Shown piece by piece: positions 40,888 to 49,678 of a stretch of 64,000 nt of DNA (within the stretch, counting starts at the first letter, position 1; every line of letters starts with the position of its first letter). The stretch is from positions 40,607 through 104,606 of the forward strand of contig NZ_JANDBD010000009.1 in assembly GCF_024320865.1 (NCBI RefSeq). The letters run 5' to 3'. A program made the translations under genes and the position numbers. The DNA is from Mycolicibacterium arenosum. Its GTDB lineage: Bacteria; Actinomycetota; Actinomycetes; Mycobacteriales; Mycobacteriaceae. The notes below the pieces were generated by a model. It saw only the letters and a program-made list of their open reading frames with translations. It did not search any database and was not told the DNA's origin.

Positions 40888-42144
40888 TCAGCTGGTGGCG
40901 GCCCGCAGGTCGGCGAACGCCCGTTCGATCGCCGCGGCGAGGCGTGCGATGTCGGAGAGCGCCTGCGGATCGGTGCAGAGGCCGACGCTGATCTCGCCCG
41001 CGCAGGAGATGGCCGAGATGCGCAGCGCGTGGTGCAGCGCGGGCTCCGACGACGTGAACAGCCGCACGCCCCGGCCCGCCACGCTCACCGGATTGCGGGG
41101 CCCCGGCACGTTTGAGATGCTCACGCTGAACTCGCGCGGGTTGTCGGTGAGCCGCCGTGCCGCGTGCCCGACGTGCTTGACGCGGCCGAGTGCGTGCATC
41201 AGGTCGTAGATCTCGTCGGCGTCGTCGAACTTCTTGCGAACGTTGGTCTCCGCGCGGATCCGGTCGAGCCGGTCGACGGGATCGGCATCTCCTAGCGGCA
41301 GATCGACGTTCATGAACGAGTCGTGGTTGCCGAGCGCGCCATCCTCGTCGCGGGCGTGCAGGCTCACCGGCACCTGCGCCCTCAGGTGACGCGACGACGC
41401 CCCACTGATGTCGAGCCACTCGCGCAGCCCGCCCGCGATGATCGCGAGCAGGACGTCGTTGACCGTGGCGCGGTCAGGGCGGGCGGCGCCGATCGCCTTC
41501 AGGTCGGCCAGGGGCGCGACGGCGAACGCCAACTCACGCGCCGCCGTCAGCGGACGGTCGAACGGCGTGCGGGACGCACGGTGGCCGAACTCGCGCAGTA
41601 GTGCGCCGGGGAGCCGGGCGAGTTCGGAGTGCTCGGCGGGTTCCGCCGTCCGCGTTCTTGGAGGTCGGTCGGCGTGCGCGTCCCACAGCAGCGCGTCGAG
41701 GAAGTGCACCGCGGCGATACCGTCGGCCATCGCGTGGTGGATGCGCACGGCGATCGCCTCGCGACCGTCCTCGAACGGGCCGAGAAGGTCGAACGTCCAC
41801 AGCGGTTTGGCCCGATCGAGGTGTTCGGACATCAGGCCGCCGACGCTGCGCCACAGGTCGTCGCGGGTCATCGTCCGGTCAGACCGGTGACGGCGCACGT
41901 GATCTCGGATGTCGAAGTCCGCCGCGTCGACCCAGCGCGGCTCCGGCGCGTCGGTGTCGACCCGCTGGGTGGCGCGCCGCGCCGCGGGCAGCCGCGCGGC
42001 GACCGCCTCCCGCAGCGCGTCGAGGTCCAGGGGCGTGCCGGGTTCCAGCACGTTGAGTTTCAGGGTGTGGCCCATGACCACGGGGGATTCGACGGAGAGG
42101 ATGCGGGCGTCGTCGGGACTCAACCGGTCCGCGTCGTCCGCCAC
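40888..42144 (-). CDS. Wax ester synthase/diacylglycerol acyltransferase (WS/DGAT)
   Basis: A 418-residue acyltransferase. The catalytic HHAMADG lies at about 136-142. Further family motifs are TVNDVLLAIIAGGLREWL and FSVSISNVPGPRNPV. It esterifies acyl-CoA to a fatty alcohol or diacylglycerol; mycobacteria have many paralogues with varied acceptors. It lies 9 nt after an SRPBCC gene, which is divergent from the ERG2-like gene, so an unusual lipid or sterol acceptor is possible. GTG start with GGTGGAG close upstream. Confidence 0.87.
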   Translation of the reverse strand: MADDADRLSPDDARILSVESPVVMGHTLKLNVLEPGTPLDLDALREAVAARLPAARRATQRVDTDAPEPRWVDAADFDIRDHVRRHRSDRTMTRDDLWRSVGGLMSEHLDRAKPLWTFDLLGPFEDGREAIAVRIHHAMADGIAAVHFLDALLWDAHADRPPRTRTAEPAEHSELARLPGALLREFGHRASRTPFDRPLTAARELAFAVAPLADLKAIGAARPDRATVNDVLLAIIAGGLREWLDISGASSRHLRAQVPVSLHARDEDGALGNHDSFMNVDLPLGDADPVDRLDRIRAETNVRKKFDDADEIYDLMHALGRVKHVGHAARRLTDNPREFSVSISNVPGPRNPVSVAGRGVRLFTSSEPALHHALRISAISCAGEISVGLCTDPQALSDIARLAAAIERAFADLRAATS

Positions 42145-42153
42145 GGCTCCACC

Positions 42154-42609
42154 TTAGGTGTCGGCCTCCACCACGTCCTTGATGCGCGCCAACGTCTTTC
42201 CCATGTCGCGGATGTTGCGGCGCCTGCGCAGGAAGCCCAGCGGCGCGAGCACCTTCGTCCATCCGGGCACCGGCACCCGGAACGACTCCGTCACGTCGGT
42301 GCCGTCAGCGCGGGGGGTGAAGCGGTAGTGCCAGGTGTTGACCGCGCGGTCGCCGATCAGCACGTCGAAGCCGAACTCGCGGCCGGGTTCGCAGGCGGTG
42401 ACGCGGCACGTCGTCCAGTACACGGGGCCGATCTCGTTGCGCTTGACGTGCCCGCGGAACCGCGCGCCGACCGCCGGGCCCTCGGCGCCGTCCAGCCACT
42501 CGGCCGCCATCACCTCCGGCGAGAAGCGGCCGGTGTTGCGCACGTCGGCGACCAGCTCCCAGATCCGCTCGGCGGGGGCGGCCATGTGCACGGTGACGGA
42601 ACCATCCAT
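42154..42609 (-). CDS. SRPBCC family protein next to WS/DGAT
   Basis: A 151-residue START-like protein: VTVHMAAPAERIWELVADVRNTGRFSPE at the start and VTESFRVPVPGWTKVLAPLGFLRRRRN near the end, a common form in mycobacteria. ATG 42609 is preceded by TACAGT 7 nt upstream. It forms an operon with the WS/DGAT. It may carry the hydrophobic substrate. Confidence 0.78.
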   Translation of the reverse strand: MDGSVTVHMAAPAERIWELVADVRNTGRFSPEVMAAEWLDGAEGPAVGARFRGHVKRNEIGPVYWTTCRVTACEPGREFGFDVLIGDRAVNTWHYRFTPRADGTDVTESFRVPVPGWTKVLAPLGFLRRRRNIRDMGKTLARIKDVVEADT

Positions 42610-42616
42610 TCCCGTG

Positions 42617-42647
42617 ACTGTAGTAGGTCGATACGGTAATGGTTACC
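42617..42647. promoter_or_regulatory. 40-bp divergent promoter region with dyad
   Basis: Minus-strand -10 TACAGT (42622-42617) lies 7 nt before the SRPBCC ATG. The dyad GGTAA-TGG-TTACC (42635-42647) is 2 nt before the ERG2-like ATG and would be near the start point of a plus-strand transcript; TACGGT (42632-42637) is a weak plus -10. Confidence 0.4.
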
Positions 42648-42649
42648 GG

Positions 42650-43207
42650 ATGGACCCCGAGGCTATCGCCGACGCGTGCCGCGACCTCCTGGACCTCCCC
42701 CTCGAGGATCGTCTGACGGCGGCTGTGCAGCGTGTCGCCGACCTGTATCCGGACCTCGTCGATCCGACTCGAGAGCGGTGGATCTTCACGAAGGCCGGCG
42801 GCATCGTCGGCAAGATCAACTTCCTGCACGCCAGCATGAACGAGTACCTGCTGCTCTTCGGCGCACCGGTGGCGACCTACGGCTTCTCCGGCCGGTACAA
42901 GCGCGTGCAGATCCAGAAGTTCGTGCTCGCCGGCCGCTACACCACCTACAACCCCGAGACCGCGCAGATCGAACCCGAGGTATTCGAAGCGGGTGACCTC
43001 GTCACACTGCCCAAAGGCGAGGTGCGCAACATGGAGATCGCCTCGGGCTCATGGCATTTCGAGTTCGGCCGCGGGCCCGTGGTCACGGCGATGCCGTTCG
43101 GCACCGTCGACCTGCTGGTCAGCTCGCTGGAGGTCCGGCCCATCCTGCAGACGACGGTCGACTACAGCCACTTCATCACCAAGGGACTCAGGCGTCGGTT
43201 CAGGTGA
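42650..43207 (+). CDS. ERG2 / sigma-1 receptor family protein
   Basis: A 185-residue protein that reads as a cupin-like ERG2/Sigma1R domain along its length: EYLLLFGAPVATYGFSGRY at about 65-83, then EPEVFEAGDLVTLPKGEV, WHFEFGRGPV and MPFGTVDLLVSSLEV. Against the human sigma-1 receptor (from memory) Y83 matches Y120 and E138 matches the ligand-binding E172, but D126 is Q89 and E123 is V86. Fungal ERG2 is a sterol C8 isomerase. The N-terminal membrane helix of eukaryotic members is absent, so it is soluble or peripheral. Substrate unknown. ATG 42650; its stop overlaps hrpA by 8 nt. Confidence 0.8.
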   Translation: MDPEAIADACRDLLDLPLEDRLTAAVQRVADLYPDLVDPTRERWIFTKAGGIVGKINFLHASMNEYLLLFGAPVATYGFSGRYKRVQIQKFVLAGRYTTYNPETAQIEPEVFEAGDLVTLPKGEVRNMEIASGSWHFEFGRGPVVTAMPFGTVDLLVSSLEVRPILQTTVDYSHFITKGLRRRFR

Positions 43208-46200
43208 TGGCGTCGATGGCCCTGTAGATCCGCTGCTCGCTGACCGGCCGCGGCGTGCCGAGCTGTTGCGCCCACAGGCTGACCCGCAACTCCTCGATCT
43301 GCCAGGCGATCTCGCGGACGTCGGCGGCGTCGGCCCGGCCCCTCGGCAACGCAGCCACCAGGTCGTCGTAGGCGTCCTCCACAGCGTGCACCCGGAGCAT
43401 GCGTTCGGTGTCCGCGGCGACGCCCTGCGGCAGCCGCTCGAGCCGGCGCGCGATCGCGGTGAGGTAGCGCGCCACGTCGGTCAACCTAGCGGCGCCGGTC
43501 CGGGTGACGAACCCCGCGGGCAGCAGCCGGTCGTACTGGATGCGGATGTCGGCGATCGCCTCGCTATGCGCCGCAACCGGTTTCGCTGGCAGCAGCAGCT
43601 GCACGTTCTGCGCCGCCTCGAGCACCCGCCCGACCCGGCCGACGACGTCGACGGTGGTGGCGGTCAGCGTGCCCGCGACACGGGCACGCAAGGCGTCGAA
43701 GTCGGCACGCGACCACGCGGGCGCGGTGGCGATCACGTCGGTCGCCGCGTCGGCGCAGTCGTCGATCAGTGCGGCGAGCGACCCGTCCGGATTGCTACCG
43801 AGGACCAGCCTGGTCCGCGTATCCAGCGACCGCTCAACGGCTTTCACCGGCGACGGGACCGCGAGCCGCAGCAGCCGCCGGGTTCCCTTCGCCATCGCCG
43901 CACCCTGCTCGGCCTCGGTCGGGAAGACCCGGACGTCGACGGCGCCGCCCGCGTCGACGAGCGCCGGGTAACCGCGGACGGTCCGCCCCCCGACGCGGCG
44001 TTCGACGCTGCGCGGCACGTCGGCGAGGTCGTCGGGCCAGGCCGTCAGCCCGGTGTGCTGCAATCCGTCGGCGACGGCGTCCGCGACGGCCTCGCGGGTC
44101 CGGGTCGCCAGCCGCTCCTGCAGCGTCTCGAGGTCCTTGCCGCGGCCGAGTTCTCCTCCGTCGGTGTTCTCCACTACGAACGTGACGCGCAGGTGGGCGG
44201 GCAGCTTGCCGACGTCGAACTCCTCGATGGGCACCCGCACACCGGTTCGGCGCAACAGCGCGCGCTGCAGCCCCTCGAGCAGCGGTTCGTTGTCCGGGTC
44301 CAGCTCGGGCAGCACGGCGCGGGCGGTGTCCGGAGCGGGAACGAAGTTGCGGCGCAACTGCTTCGGCAGCGCCCGGATCAGTTCGGTCACCAACTCCTCG
44401 CGCAGCGCGGGCACGTGCCAGGCGAACTCGTCACCGCCGAGGCGCGCCAGCACGTCAACGGGGATGTGCACCGTCACGCCGTCGTCAGTGGCCGTCGGGT
44501 CGAAGCGGTAGCTCAGCGGCAGCGCCGCGTCACCGGCCTGCCAGGTGTCGGGTCGGTCGTCGGCGTCGTCGGCCCGCAGCAGGTCGTCGCGCGTGAACGT
44601 GAGCAGGTCCGGCGTGCGGTGCCGCTGCTTCTTCCACCACGCGTCGAAGTGCCGCGCGGACACGACATCGGCGGGTATGCGCGCGTCGTACAGCGCGTAG
44701 ATCTCGTCATCGCCGACCAGCAGATCGCGCCGGCGCGCGCGCTCCTCGAGTTCCTCCAACTCCGCGATCAGGCGGGCGTTGTCGCGGACGAAGTGATGCC
44801 GGGTCTGCCAGTCGCCCTCGACGAGCGCGTGCCGGATGAACAGCTCTCGTGCCAGCACGGGGTCGTGCTGGGCGTACCCGACGCGGCGCTGGGCCACCAG
44901 GGTCAGCCCGTACAACGTCACCCGCTCGTACGCCGAGACCTCACCGCGCTTGGCGCTCCAGTGCGGCTCGCTGTAGCTGCGCTGCACCACATGCGCGGCA
45001 ACACGCTCCACGGCGAGTGGGTCGATCCGCGCCGCGGTCCGGCCGAACAGTCTGCTGGTCTCCACCAGGTCGGCGACGACCACCCAGGCGGGCGGCTTCT
45101 TCGACAGCACCGACCCCGGCGCCAGCACGAAGCGGGTGTTGCGGGCGCCCGCGTACTCCCTGCCGCCGTCGGAGCCGCGAAACCCGATGTGCGACAGCAA
45201 CCCGGCGGTCAGCGCGGCGTGCACGGCGGCGGGTTCGGCCGGCTCGTTCGATTCGCGGATGCCGAGGCCCTTCGCGATGTCGCGGAGCTGGCCGTTGAGG
45301 TCCTGCCACTCGCGGATGCGCAGGTAGTGCAGGAACTCCTCGCGGCACATCCGGCGAAACGCGCTGCCGGAGCGCTCCTTTCGCTGCTCTCGCAGATACC
45401 GCCACAGGTTGAGGTAGGAGATGAAGTCGCTGGACTCGTCGGCGAACCGGGCGTGCTTCTGTCGCGCCGCCTCCTCGCGGTCGGCGGGCCGCTCGCGAGG
45501 GTCGGGGATCGAGAGCGCCGCGGCGAGCACCAGCACCTCGCGGACGCAGTTCTCCGCCTCGGCCGCCAGGATCATGCGGCCGATGCGGGGATCGACCGGC
45601 AGCTGCGCCAGGCGCCGGCCGACGTCGGTGAGCGCGCCGCGGGAGTCGAAGGCACCGAGTTCGCGCAGCAGTGCCACGCCGTCGCGCACGCTGCGGTCAT
45701 CGGGTGGGTCGAGGAACGGGAAGTGCTCGATGTCACCGAGTCCCAGCGCCGCCATCTGCAGAATGACGGCGGCGAGGTTGGTCCGCAGGATCTCCGGATC
45801 CGTGTAGCGGGGCCGTGATTCGAAGTCGGGCTCCGAGTACAGCCTGATGCAGACCCCCGGTGCGGTGCGTCCGCAGCGACCCGCCCGCTGCGCGGCGGAG
45901 GCCTGCGAGACCGGCTCGATCGGCAGTCGCTGCACCTTGGTGCGCCTGCTGTAGCGGGAGATGCGGGCGGTGCCGGGATCGACCACGTACCGGATGCCCG
46001 GCACGGTCAGCGACGTCTCGGCGACGTTGGTGGCCAACACGATTCGACGCAGCGCCCGGCTGCGCTGGAACACCCTCTGCTGCTCGGCGGTCGACAGCCG
46101 GGCGTACAGCGGCAGCACCTCGGTGGTATCGGACAGCGCCGCCCGCAGGGCCTCCGCGGTGTCGCGGATCTCGCGCTCGCCGCTCAGGAACACCAGCACG

Positions 46201-47129
46201 TCGCCCGGCGGCTCGACCTCGAGTTCGTGCACGGCGTCGACGATGGCGTCGGTCGGGTCACGCAGTTCGGTACGGACGATCTCGTGGTCCGGATCGTCGG
46301 GGCTCTCGTCATCTTCGGATGAGCGCTCGCGCGAAGACCGTGACCCCGCCGTGACGCTGACTTCCAGAGGCCGGTAACGGATCTCGACCGGATAGGTGCG
46401 CCCCGACACCTCGACGATCGGCGCGCCGGAGAAGTGCGCAGCGAACCGCTCCGGCTCGATGGTCGCCGAGGTGACGATCACCTTCAGGTCCGGCCGCTTC
46501 GGCAGCAGCTCGCGCAGATAGCCGAGCAGGAAGTCGATGTTGAGGCTGCGCTCGTGCGCCTCGTCGAGGATCAGCGTGTCGTACCGCAGCAGCCTGCGGT
46601 CGCGCTGGATCTCGGCGAGCAGGATGCCGTCGGTCATCAGCTTCACCAGCGTGCGGTCGCCGGCCTGGTCGGTGAACCGCACCGTGTAGCCGATCGCCTC
46701 ACCCAGCGGGGTGCCCACCTCGTCGGCGATCCGCTGCGCGACGGTCCGCGCCGCCAACCGCCGCGGCTGGGTGTGACCGATGGTGCCGCGGATCCCGCGG
46801 CCCAGCTCGAGGCAGATCTTGGGCAGCTGCGTCGTCTTGCCGGAGCCCGTCGCGCCCGCGACGACGACGACCTGGTTCTCGGCGATCGCCTTGGCGATGT
46901 CGTCGCGACGGTCGGAGACCGGCAGATCCGGATACGTGATGTCCGGGACCGCGGCTCGCCGGGTGGCCACCAGCGCCTCGGCCGCGGCGAACTGCTCGGT
47001 GAGCTTCGCGACCTGCTCGGGCGTCGCGTCGCGCAGCTGCTTGAGCCTGCGACCGAGCCGGGAGGCGTCGCGGAAGGTCAGATCGTCGAGCCGGGCGCGA
47101 AGCGCGCGCACCTGTTCACGATCGGACAC
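43200..47129 (-). CDS. hrpA: ATP-dependent RNA helicase HrpA
   Basis: A 1309-residue DEAH-box helicase. Walker A is GATGSGKTT at 92-100, DEAH at 189-192, motif III VTSATIE, motif VI QRAGRCGRTAPG. The helicase-associated and OB-fold domains follow, then a long C-terminal DUF3418 region typical of HrpA. E. coli HrpA rescues stalled ribosomes by acting on mRNA. GTG start. Monocistronic and convergent with the ERG2-like gene. Confidence 0.95.
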   Translation of the reverse strand: MSDREQVRALRARLDDLTFRDASRLGRRLKQLRDATPEQVAKLTEQFAAAEALVATRRAAVPDITYPDLPVSDRRDDIAKAIAENQVVVVAGATGSGKTTQLPKICLELGRGIRGTIGHTQPRRLAARTVAQRIADEVGTPLGEAIGYTVRFTDQAGDRTLVKLMTDGILLAEIQRDRRLLRYDTLILDEAHERSLNIDFLLGYLRELLPKRPDLKVIVTSATIEPERFAAHFSGAPIVEVSGRTYPVEIRYRPLEVSVTAGSRSSRERSSEDDESPDDPDHEIVRTELRDPTDAIVDAVHELEVEPPGDVLVFLSGEREIRDTAEALRAALSDTTEVLPLYARLSTAEQQRVFQRSRALRRIVLATNVAETSLTVPGIRYVVDPGTARISRYSRRTKVQRLPIEPVSQASAAQRAGRCGRTAPGVCIRLYSEPDFESRPRYTDPEILRTNLAAVILQMAALGLGDIEHFPFLDPPDDRSVRDGVALLRELGAFDSRGALTDVGRRLAQLPVDPRIGRMILAAEAENCVREVLVLAAALSIPDPRERPADREEAARQKHARFADESSDFISYLNLWRYLREQRKERSGSAFRRMCREEFLHYLRIREWQDLNGQLRDIAKGLGIRESNEPAEPAAVHAALTAGLLSHIGFRGSDGGREYAGARNTRFVLAPGSVLSKKPPAWVVVADLVETSRLFGRTAARIDPLAVERVAAHVVQRSYSEPHWSAKRGEVSAYERVTLYGLTLVAQRRVGYAQHDPVLARELFIRHALVEGDWQTRHHFVRDNARLIAELEELEERARRRDLLVGDDEIYALYDARIPADVVSARHFDAWWKKQRHRTPDLLTFTRDDLLRADDADDRPDTWQAGDAALPLSYRFDPTATDDGVTVHIPVDVLARLGGDEFAWHVPALREELVTELIRALPKQLRRNFVPAPDTARAVLPELDPDNEPLLEGLQRALLRRTGVRVPIEEFDVGKLPAHLRVTFVVENTDGGELGRGKDLETLQERLATRTREAVADAVADGLQHTGLTAWPDDLADVPRSVERRVGGRTVRGYPALVDAGGAVDVRVFPTEAEQGAAMAKGTRRLLRLAVPSPVKAVERSLDTRTRLVLGSNPDGSLAALIDDCADAATDVIATAPAWSRADFDALRARVAGTLTATTVDVVGRVGRVLEAAQNVQLLLPAKPVAAHSEAIADIRIQYDRLLPAGFVTRTGAARLTDVARYLTAIARRLERLPQGVAADTERMLRVHAVEDAYDDLVAALPRGRADAADVREIAWQIEELRVSLWAQQLGTPRPVSEQRIYRAIDAIT

Positions 47130-47153
47130 TCGGGTCAGGATAGGCGGGTCGGG

Positions 47154-47534
47154 TCAGTCCGCGCCGACCGTGGTCAGACAGAACGGATGGCCGGCCGGGT
47201 CGATCAGCACCCGCCACAGCGAGGGCTGAGGCTGCAGCGAAGCCTCACGGGCGCCCAGCGCCACCGCCTGCCGGACTCCGGCGTCGAGGTCGGTCACCGA
47301 CACGTCGAGGTGCATCTGCTGCAACTGTCCCGGCTCCGGCCACGTCGGCGGCGCGTAGTCGGTCACGCGCATCAGCGCGAGCGTCGCGGCACCGTCGGTG
47401 ATCGCGATCACGCCGCCGTCGGGCGTTTCGACGACCCGGTGCATACCCAGCAGCGCGCCGTAGAAGTCGGCGAGAACAGCCGGGTCAGGACAGTCGATCG
47501 ACGTCGCGCCGAGGCGTCCGACGGGTGTGGCCAT
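47154..47534 (-). CDS. VOC/glyoxalase-fold protein
   Basis: A 126-residue protein of two beta-alpha-beta-beta-beta modules: IDCPDPAVLADFYGALLGM, QMHLDVSVTDLDAGVRQAVALGA and VLIDPAGHPFCLTT with the His-Pro-Phe motif near a metal or ligand site. ATG 47534 has GGAG upstream. Small VOC proteins include dioxygenases, isomerases and resistance proteins; this one cannot be placed. Confidence 0.83.
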   Translation of the reverse strand: MATPVGRLGATSIDCPDPAVLADFYGALLGMHRVVETPDGGVIAITDGAATLALMRVTDYAPPTWPEPGQLQQMHLDVSVTDLDAGVRQAVALGAREASLQPQPSLWRVLIDPAGHPFCLTTVGAD

Positions 47535-47582
47535 GCTCTCCACGATGGCACGCCCCGCGTCGGCTCCGGTATAGACGGTGGG

Positions 47583-48479
47583 ATGCGCACACGAATCATC
47601 TCGGGCCTCGCGGCTGTCGCGACGCTCACGGCGTGCGCCCCCGGCCCCGCCCCCACGCCGCCCGCTCCGCCCCCGACGCCCGCTCCGGCGGCCACGGGTC
47701 CGTCGTACGTCGCGATGGGCGACTCGGCGGCCGCAGCCCCGCTGGTACCCAGCCAGGGCACGCCGACGGGCTGCCTGAAGTCCACCAACAACTACCCGTC
47801 GGTGCTCGCCCGGCGGATCGGCGCCGTCTCCTTCACCGACGTCACGTGCAGCGGCGCCAGGACCGAGGATCTCCTGTCGCGGTCGCAGCCGACCCACTCC
47901 GGCCCGGTGCCGCCGCAACTCGACGCCGTGCGGGCCGACACCCGGCTGGTGACGATCACCGTCGGCGGCAACGACGTCGACCTGTCGGCGAAGGCGGCGT
48001 CGTGCCTGCGCCGCTCCCCCGGCGGCGAGCCATGCTCCGCGGGTTTCGTCGCCGACGGTGTCGACACCGTGTCGGAGGCGATCGAGGCCGGCGCCGCCGA
48101 GTGGGCGGACCTGATCGGTGCGGTGCGGGCCAAGGCCCCTGACGCGCGGATCGTGCTCGTCGGCTACGGCTCGTACATCAGGCCGCAGGGCTGCTTCCCG
48201 GACGAGCCGATCAACCCCGTCGACGCGACGTACTTCGCGGCAAAGCTCGACGAACTGGATTCCCGGCAGCAGCAGCTGGCCTCCGATGCGGGCGTCGACT
48301 ACTTCGATCCGCGGCCCCTGTCCGCCGGCCGCGATCTGTGCGCCGACCCCGCCGAGCGCTACTTCGAGGGCTTCCGGCCCGTCAACCCCGCGGCACCGTT
48401 GCACCCCAACGGGAAGGGCGCCAACGCCTTCGGCACGGCGCTTGCCGACTACGTGACGTCGGGCAGGCCCGGCTCGTAA
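47583..48479 (+). CDS. SGNH/GDSL-hydrolase lipoprotein
   Basis: A 298-residue lipoprotein. The lipobox LTAC places the lipidated Cys at 18; a Pro-rich linker follows. The hydrolase has S48 in AMGDSAAAAP (block I), TVGGNDVDLS (block III) and LHPNGKGANAF with the catalytic His (block V). It should cleave acyl esters at the cell surface. TATAGA ends 7 nt before the ATG, so the mRNA may be nearly leaderless. Confidence 0.87.
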   Translation: MRTRIISGLAAVATLTACAPGPAPTPPAPPPTPAPAATGPSYVAMGDSAAAAPLVPSQGTPTGCLKSTNNYPSVLARRIGAVSFTDVTCSGARTEDLLSRSQPTHSGPVPPQLDAVRADTRLVTITVGGNDVDLSAKAASCLRRSPGGEPCSAGFVADGVDTVSEAIEAGAAEWADLIGAVRAKAPDARIVLVGYGSYIRPQGCFPDEPINPVDATYFAAKLDELDSRQQQLASDAGVDYFDPRPLSAGRDLCADPAERYFEGFRPVNPAAPLHPNGKGANAFGTALADYVTSGRPGS

Positions 48480-48829
48480 CGCCGCGATCGCACGCCGAGC
48501 ACCACGGTCGCGAGCACCACCTCGACGACGGCGAGCAGCGTGGCCGCCGTCATCGCCACCGACGTCGGTGCCGCTGCGCTCACCGCGCCGTGGTGATGGG
48601 CGGACATCGGCAGGTGCACGCCGATCATCGCCAGGTTCATCACGGCGACCAGCACCCAGGCGCGCTCGGTCCCGCGCGTCCACAGGTCCGCGGCGCAGTA
48701 CAGACATGCGGCGACCATCGCGAGGGTCAGCACCGCCATGGCGACGGAGTGCCCACCGCCGAGCGAGAAGCCGTGCAGCACAGCCGAACCGACGGCGAAC
48801 AGGGCACCGACCCGACAGGCGAGCCTCAC
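48449..48829 (-). CDS. His-rich multipass membrane protein
   Basis: A 126-residue protein with about four membrane segments and several His residues at membrane borders (VLHGFSLGGGHSVAM and HLPMSAHHHGAVSAA). The His pattern could bind metal or heme, but I do not recognise the family. GTG 48829 overlaps the DUF899 stop (GTGA). Its 3' end overlaps the convergent lipoprotein gene by 31 nt. Confidence 0.6.
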   Translation of the reverse strand: MRLACRVGALFAVGSAVLHGFSLGGGHSVAMAVLTLAMVAACLYCAADLWTRGTERAWVLVAVMNLAMIGVHLPMSAHHHGAVSAAAPTSVAMTAATLLAVVEVVLATVVLGVRSRRYEPGLPDVT

Positions 48830-49512
48830 GTCGGCAGGCTGTCGTAGTCGTCGTGCCACCGCCACCACTGGTAGGGCGGTTCCTGCGGGTAGCCCTGCGG
48901 CGAGTCCTCCCACTCCTCCTGGCGGCCCAGCGGTGTGATGTCGAGATAGGACCAGGTTCCGCCCAGCTTCTCGTCGCCGCGGTTGTCGAGGAAGTACGTG
49001 CGGAAGATGCGGTCACCCTCGCGGATGAAGACGTTGGTGCCGTGCCATTCGTCGACGCCGAAGTCGACGTCGAACTCGGCGCCCTCCTCGCCCACGATCG
49101 TGAACCACGGGATTTCCCAGCCCATTCGGGCCTTCAGCCGGTTGATGTTCGGCTGCGACCCGCGCGACGCGAACACCAGGGTGACGTCGCGGGCGTTGAG
49201 ATGTGCCGGATGGGCCTGCTGATCGGCGACCAGCGAGCAGCCGGTGCACGCGCGGTCGGGCCAGCCGTGCACGCCGGGTTCGAAGAACGCGCGGTACACG
49301 ATGAGCTGACGCCGGCCCGCGAACAGATCCAGCAGGCTCACCCTGCCGTCGGGCCCGTCGAACGCGTAGTCCTTCTCCACCGCCAACCACGGCATGCGTC
49401 GGCGCTTGGCGGCCAACTCGTCGAGCACCCTGGTGACCTTCTTCTCCTGCACCAGCAGCTCGTCGCGGGCACGCGTCCACTCATCAGCCGTCACGATCCG
49501 GGGTTGATTCAC
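48826..49512 (-). CDS. DUF899 thioredoxin-like protein
   Basis: A 228-residue protein. RIVTADEWTRARDELLVQEK and LAAKRRRMPWLAVEKDYAFDGPDG are the DUF899 opening; YRAFFEPGVHGWPDRACTGCSLVADQ holds a CxxC redox pair in a thioredoxin-like fold; YLDITPLGRQEEWEDSPQGYPQ is near the end. Probably a cytosolic redox protein. GTG start with GGAAGG upstream. Coupled to the His-rich membrane protein. Confidence 0.85.
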   Translation of the reverse strand: MNQPRIVTADEWTRARDELLVQEKKVTRVLDELAAKRRRMPWLAVEKDYAFDGPDGRVSLLDLFAGRRQLIVYRAFFEPGVHGWPDRACTGCSLVADQQAHPAHLNARDVTLVFASRGSQPNINRLKARMGWEIPWFTIVGEEGAEFDVDFGVDEWHGTNVFIREGDRIFRTYFLDNRGDEKLGGTWSYLDITPLGRQEEWEDSPQGYPQEPPYQWWRWHDDYDSLPT

Positions 49513-49635
49513 GACGTTCCGCCTTCCGCTCGGGGGTCCACACGAGTAGACGCCTACGGAATGCGGAATTCATCGCGGCGGTGCGATTAGGGAGAGCCTA
49601 GGAAGGTTCCACGCCCCGCGCGACCCGAACACGAA

Positions 49636-49665
49636 GAAGGGGCACCCGGTTCCGGGTGCCCCTTC
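49636..49665. terminator. Terminator beside peptide gene B
   Basis: GAAGGGGCACCC (49636-49647) pairs with GGGTGCCCCTTC (49654-49665), extendable by GG/CC. It is the homologue of the terminator at 40520-40549. The rest of 49513-49678 shows nothing else. Confidence 0.75.
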
Positions 49666-49678
49666 GGCGTGAGTCGTG

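Noticed and set aside
16855..42647. GGTAACC/GGTTACC heptamer at several promoters as one regulon motif
   Set aside because: Estimated chance occurrence in 64 kb at this base composition is several copies, so the heptamer alone is not evidence. Only the longer 22-bp repeat was kept.
42993..45818. 941-codon open frame on the plus strand
   Set aside because: It lies wholly opposite hrpA, has no domain, is rich in Arg/Gly/Val/Gln as expected of antisense GC-rich sequence, and hrpA is certain.
47154..49016. 620-codon open frame on the minus strand
   Set aside because: Only its last 126 codons are the real VOC gene; the rest is opposite the GDSL lipoprotein and within other genes.
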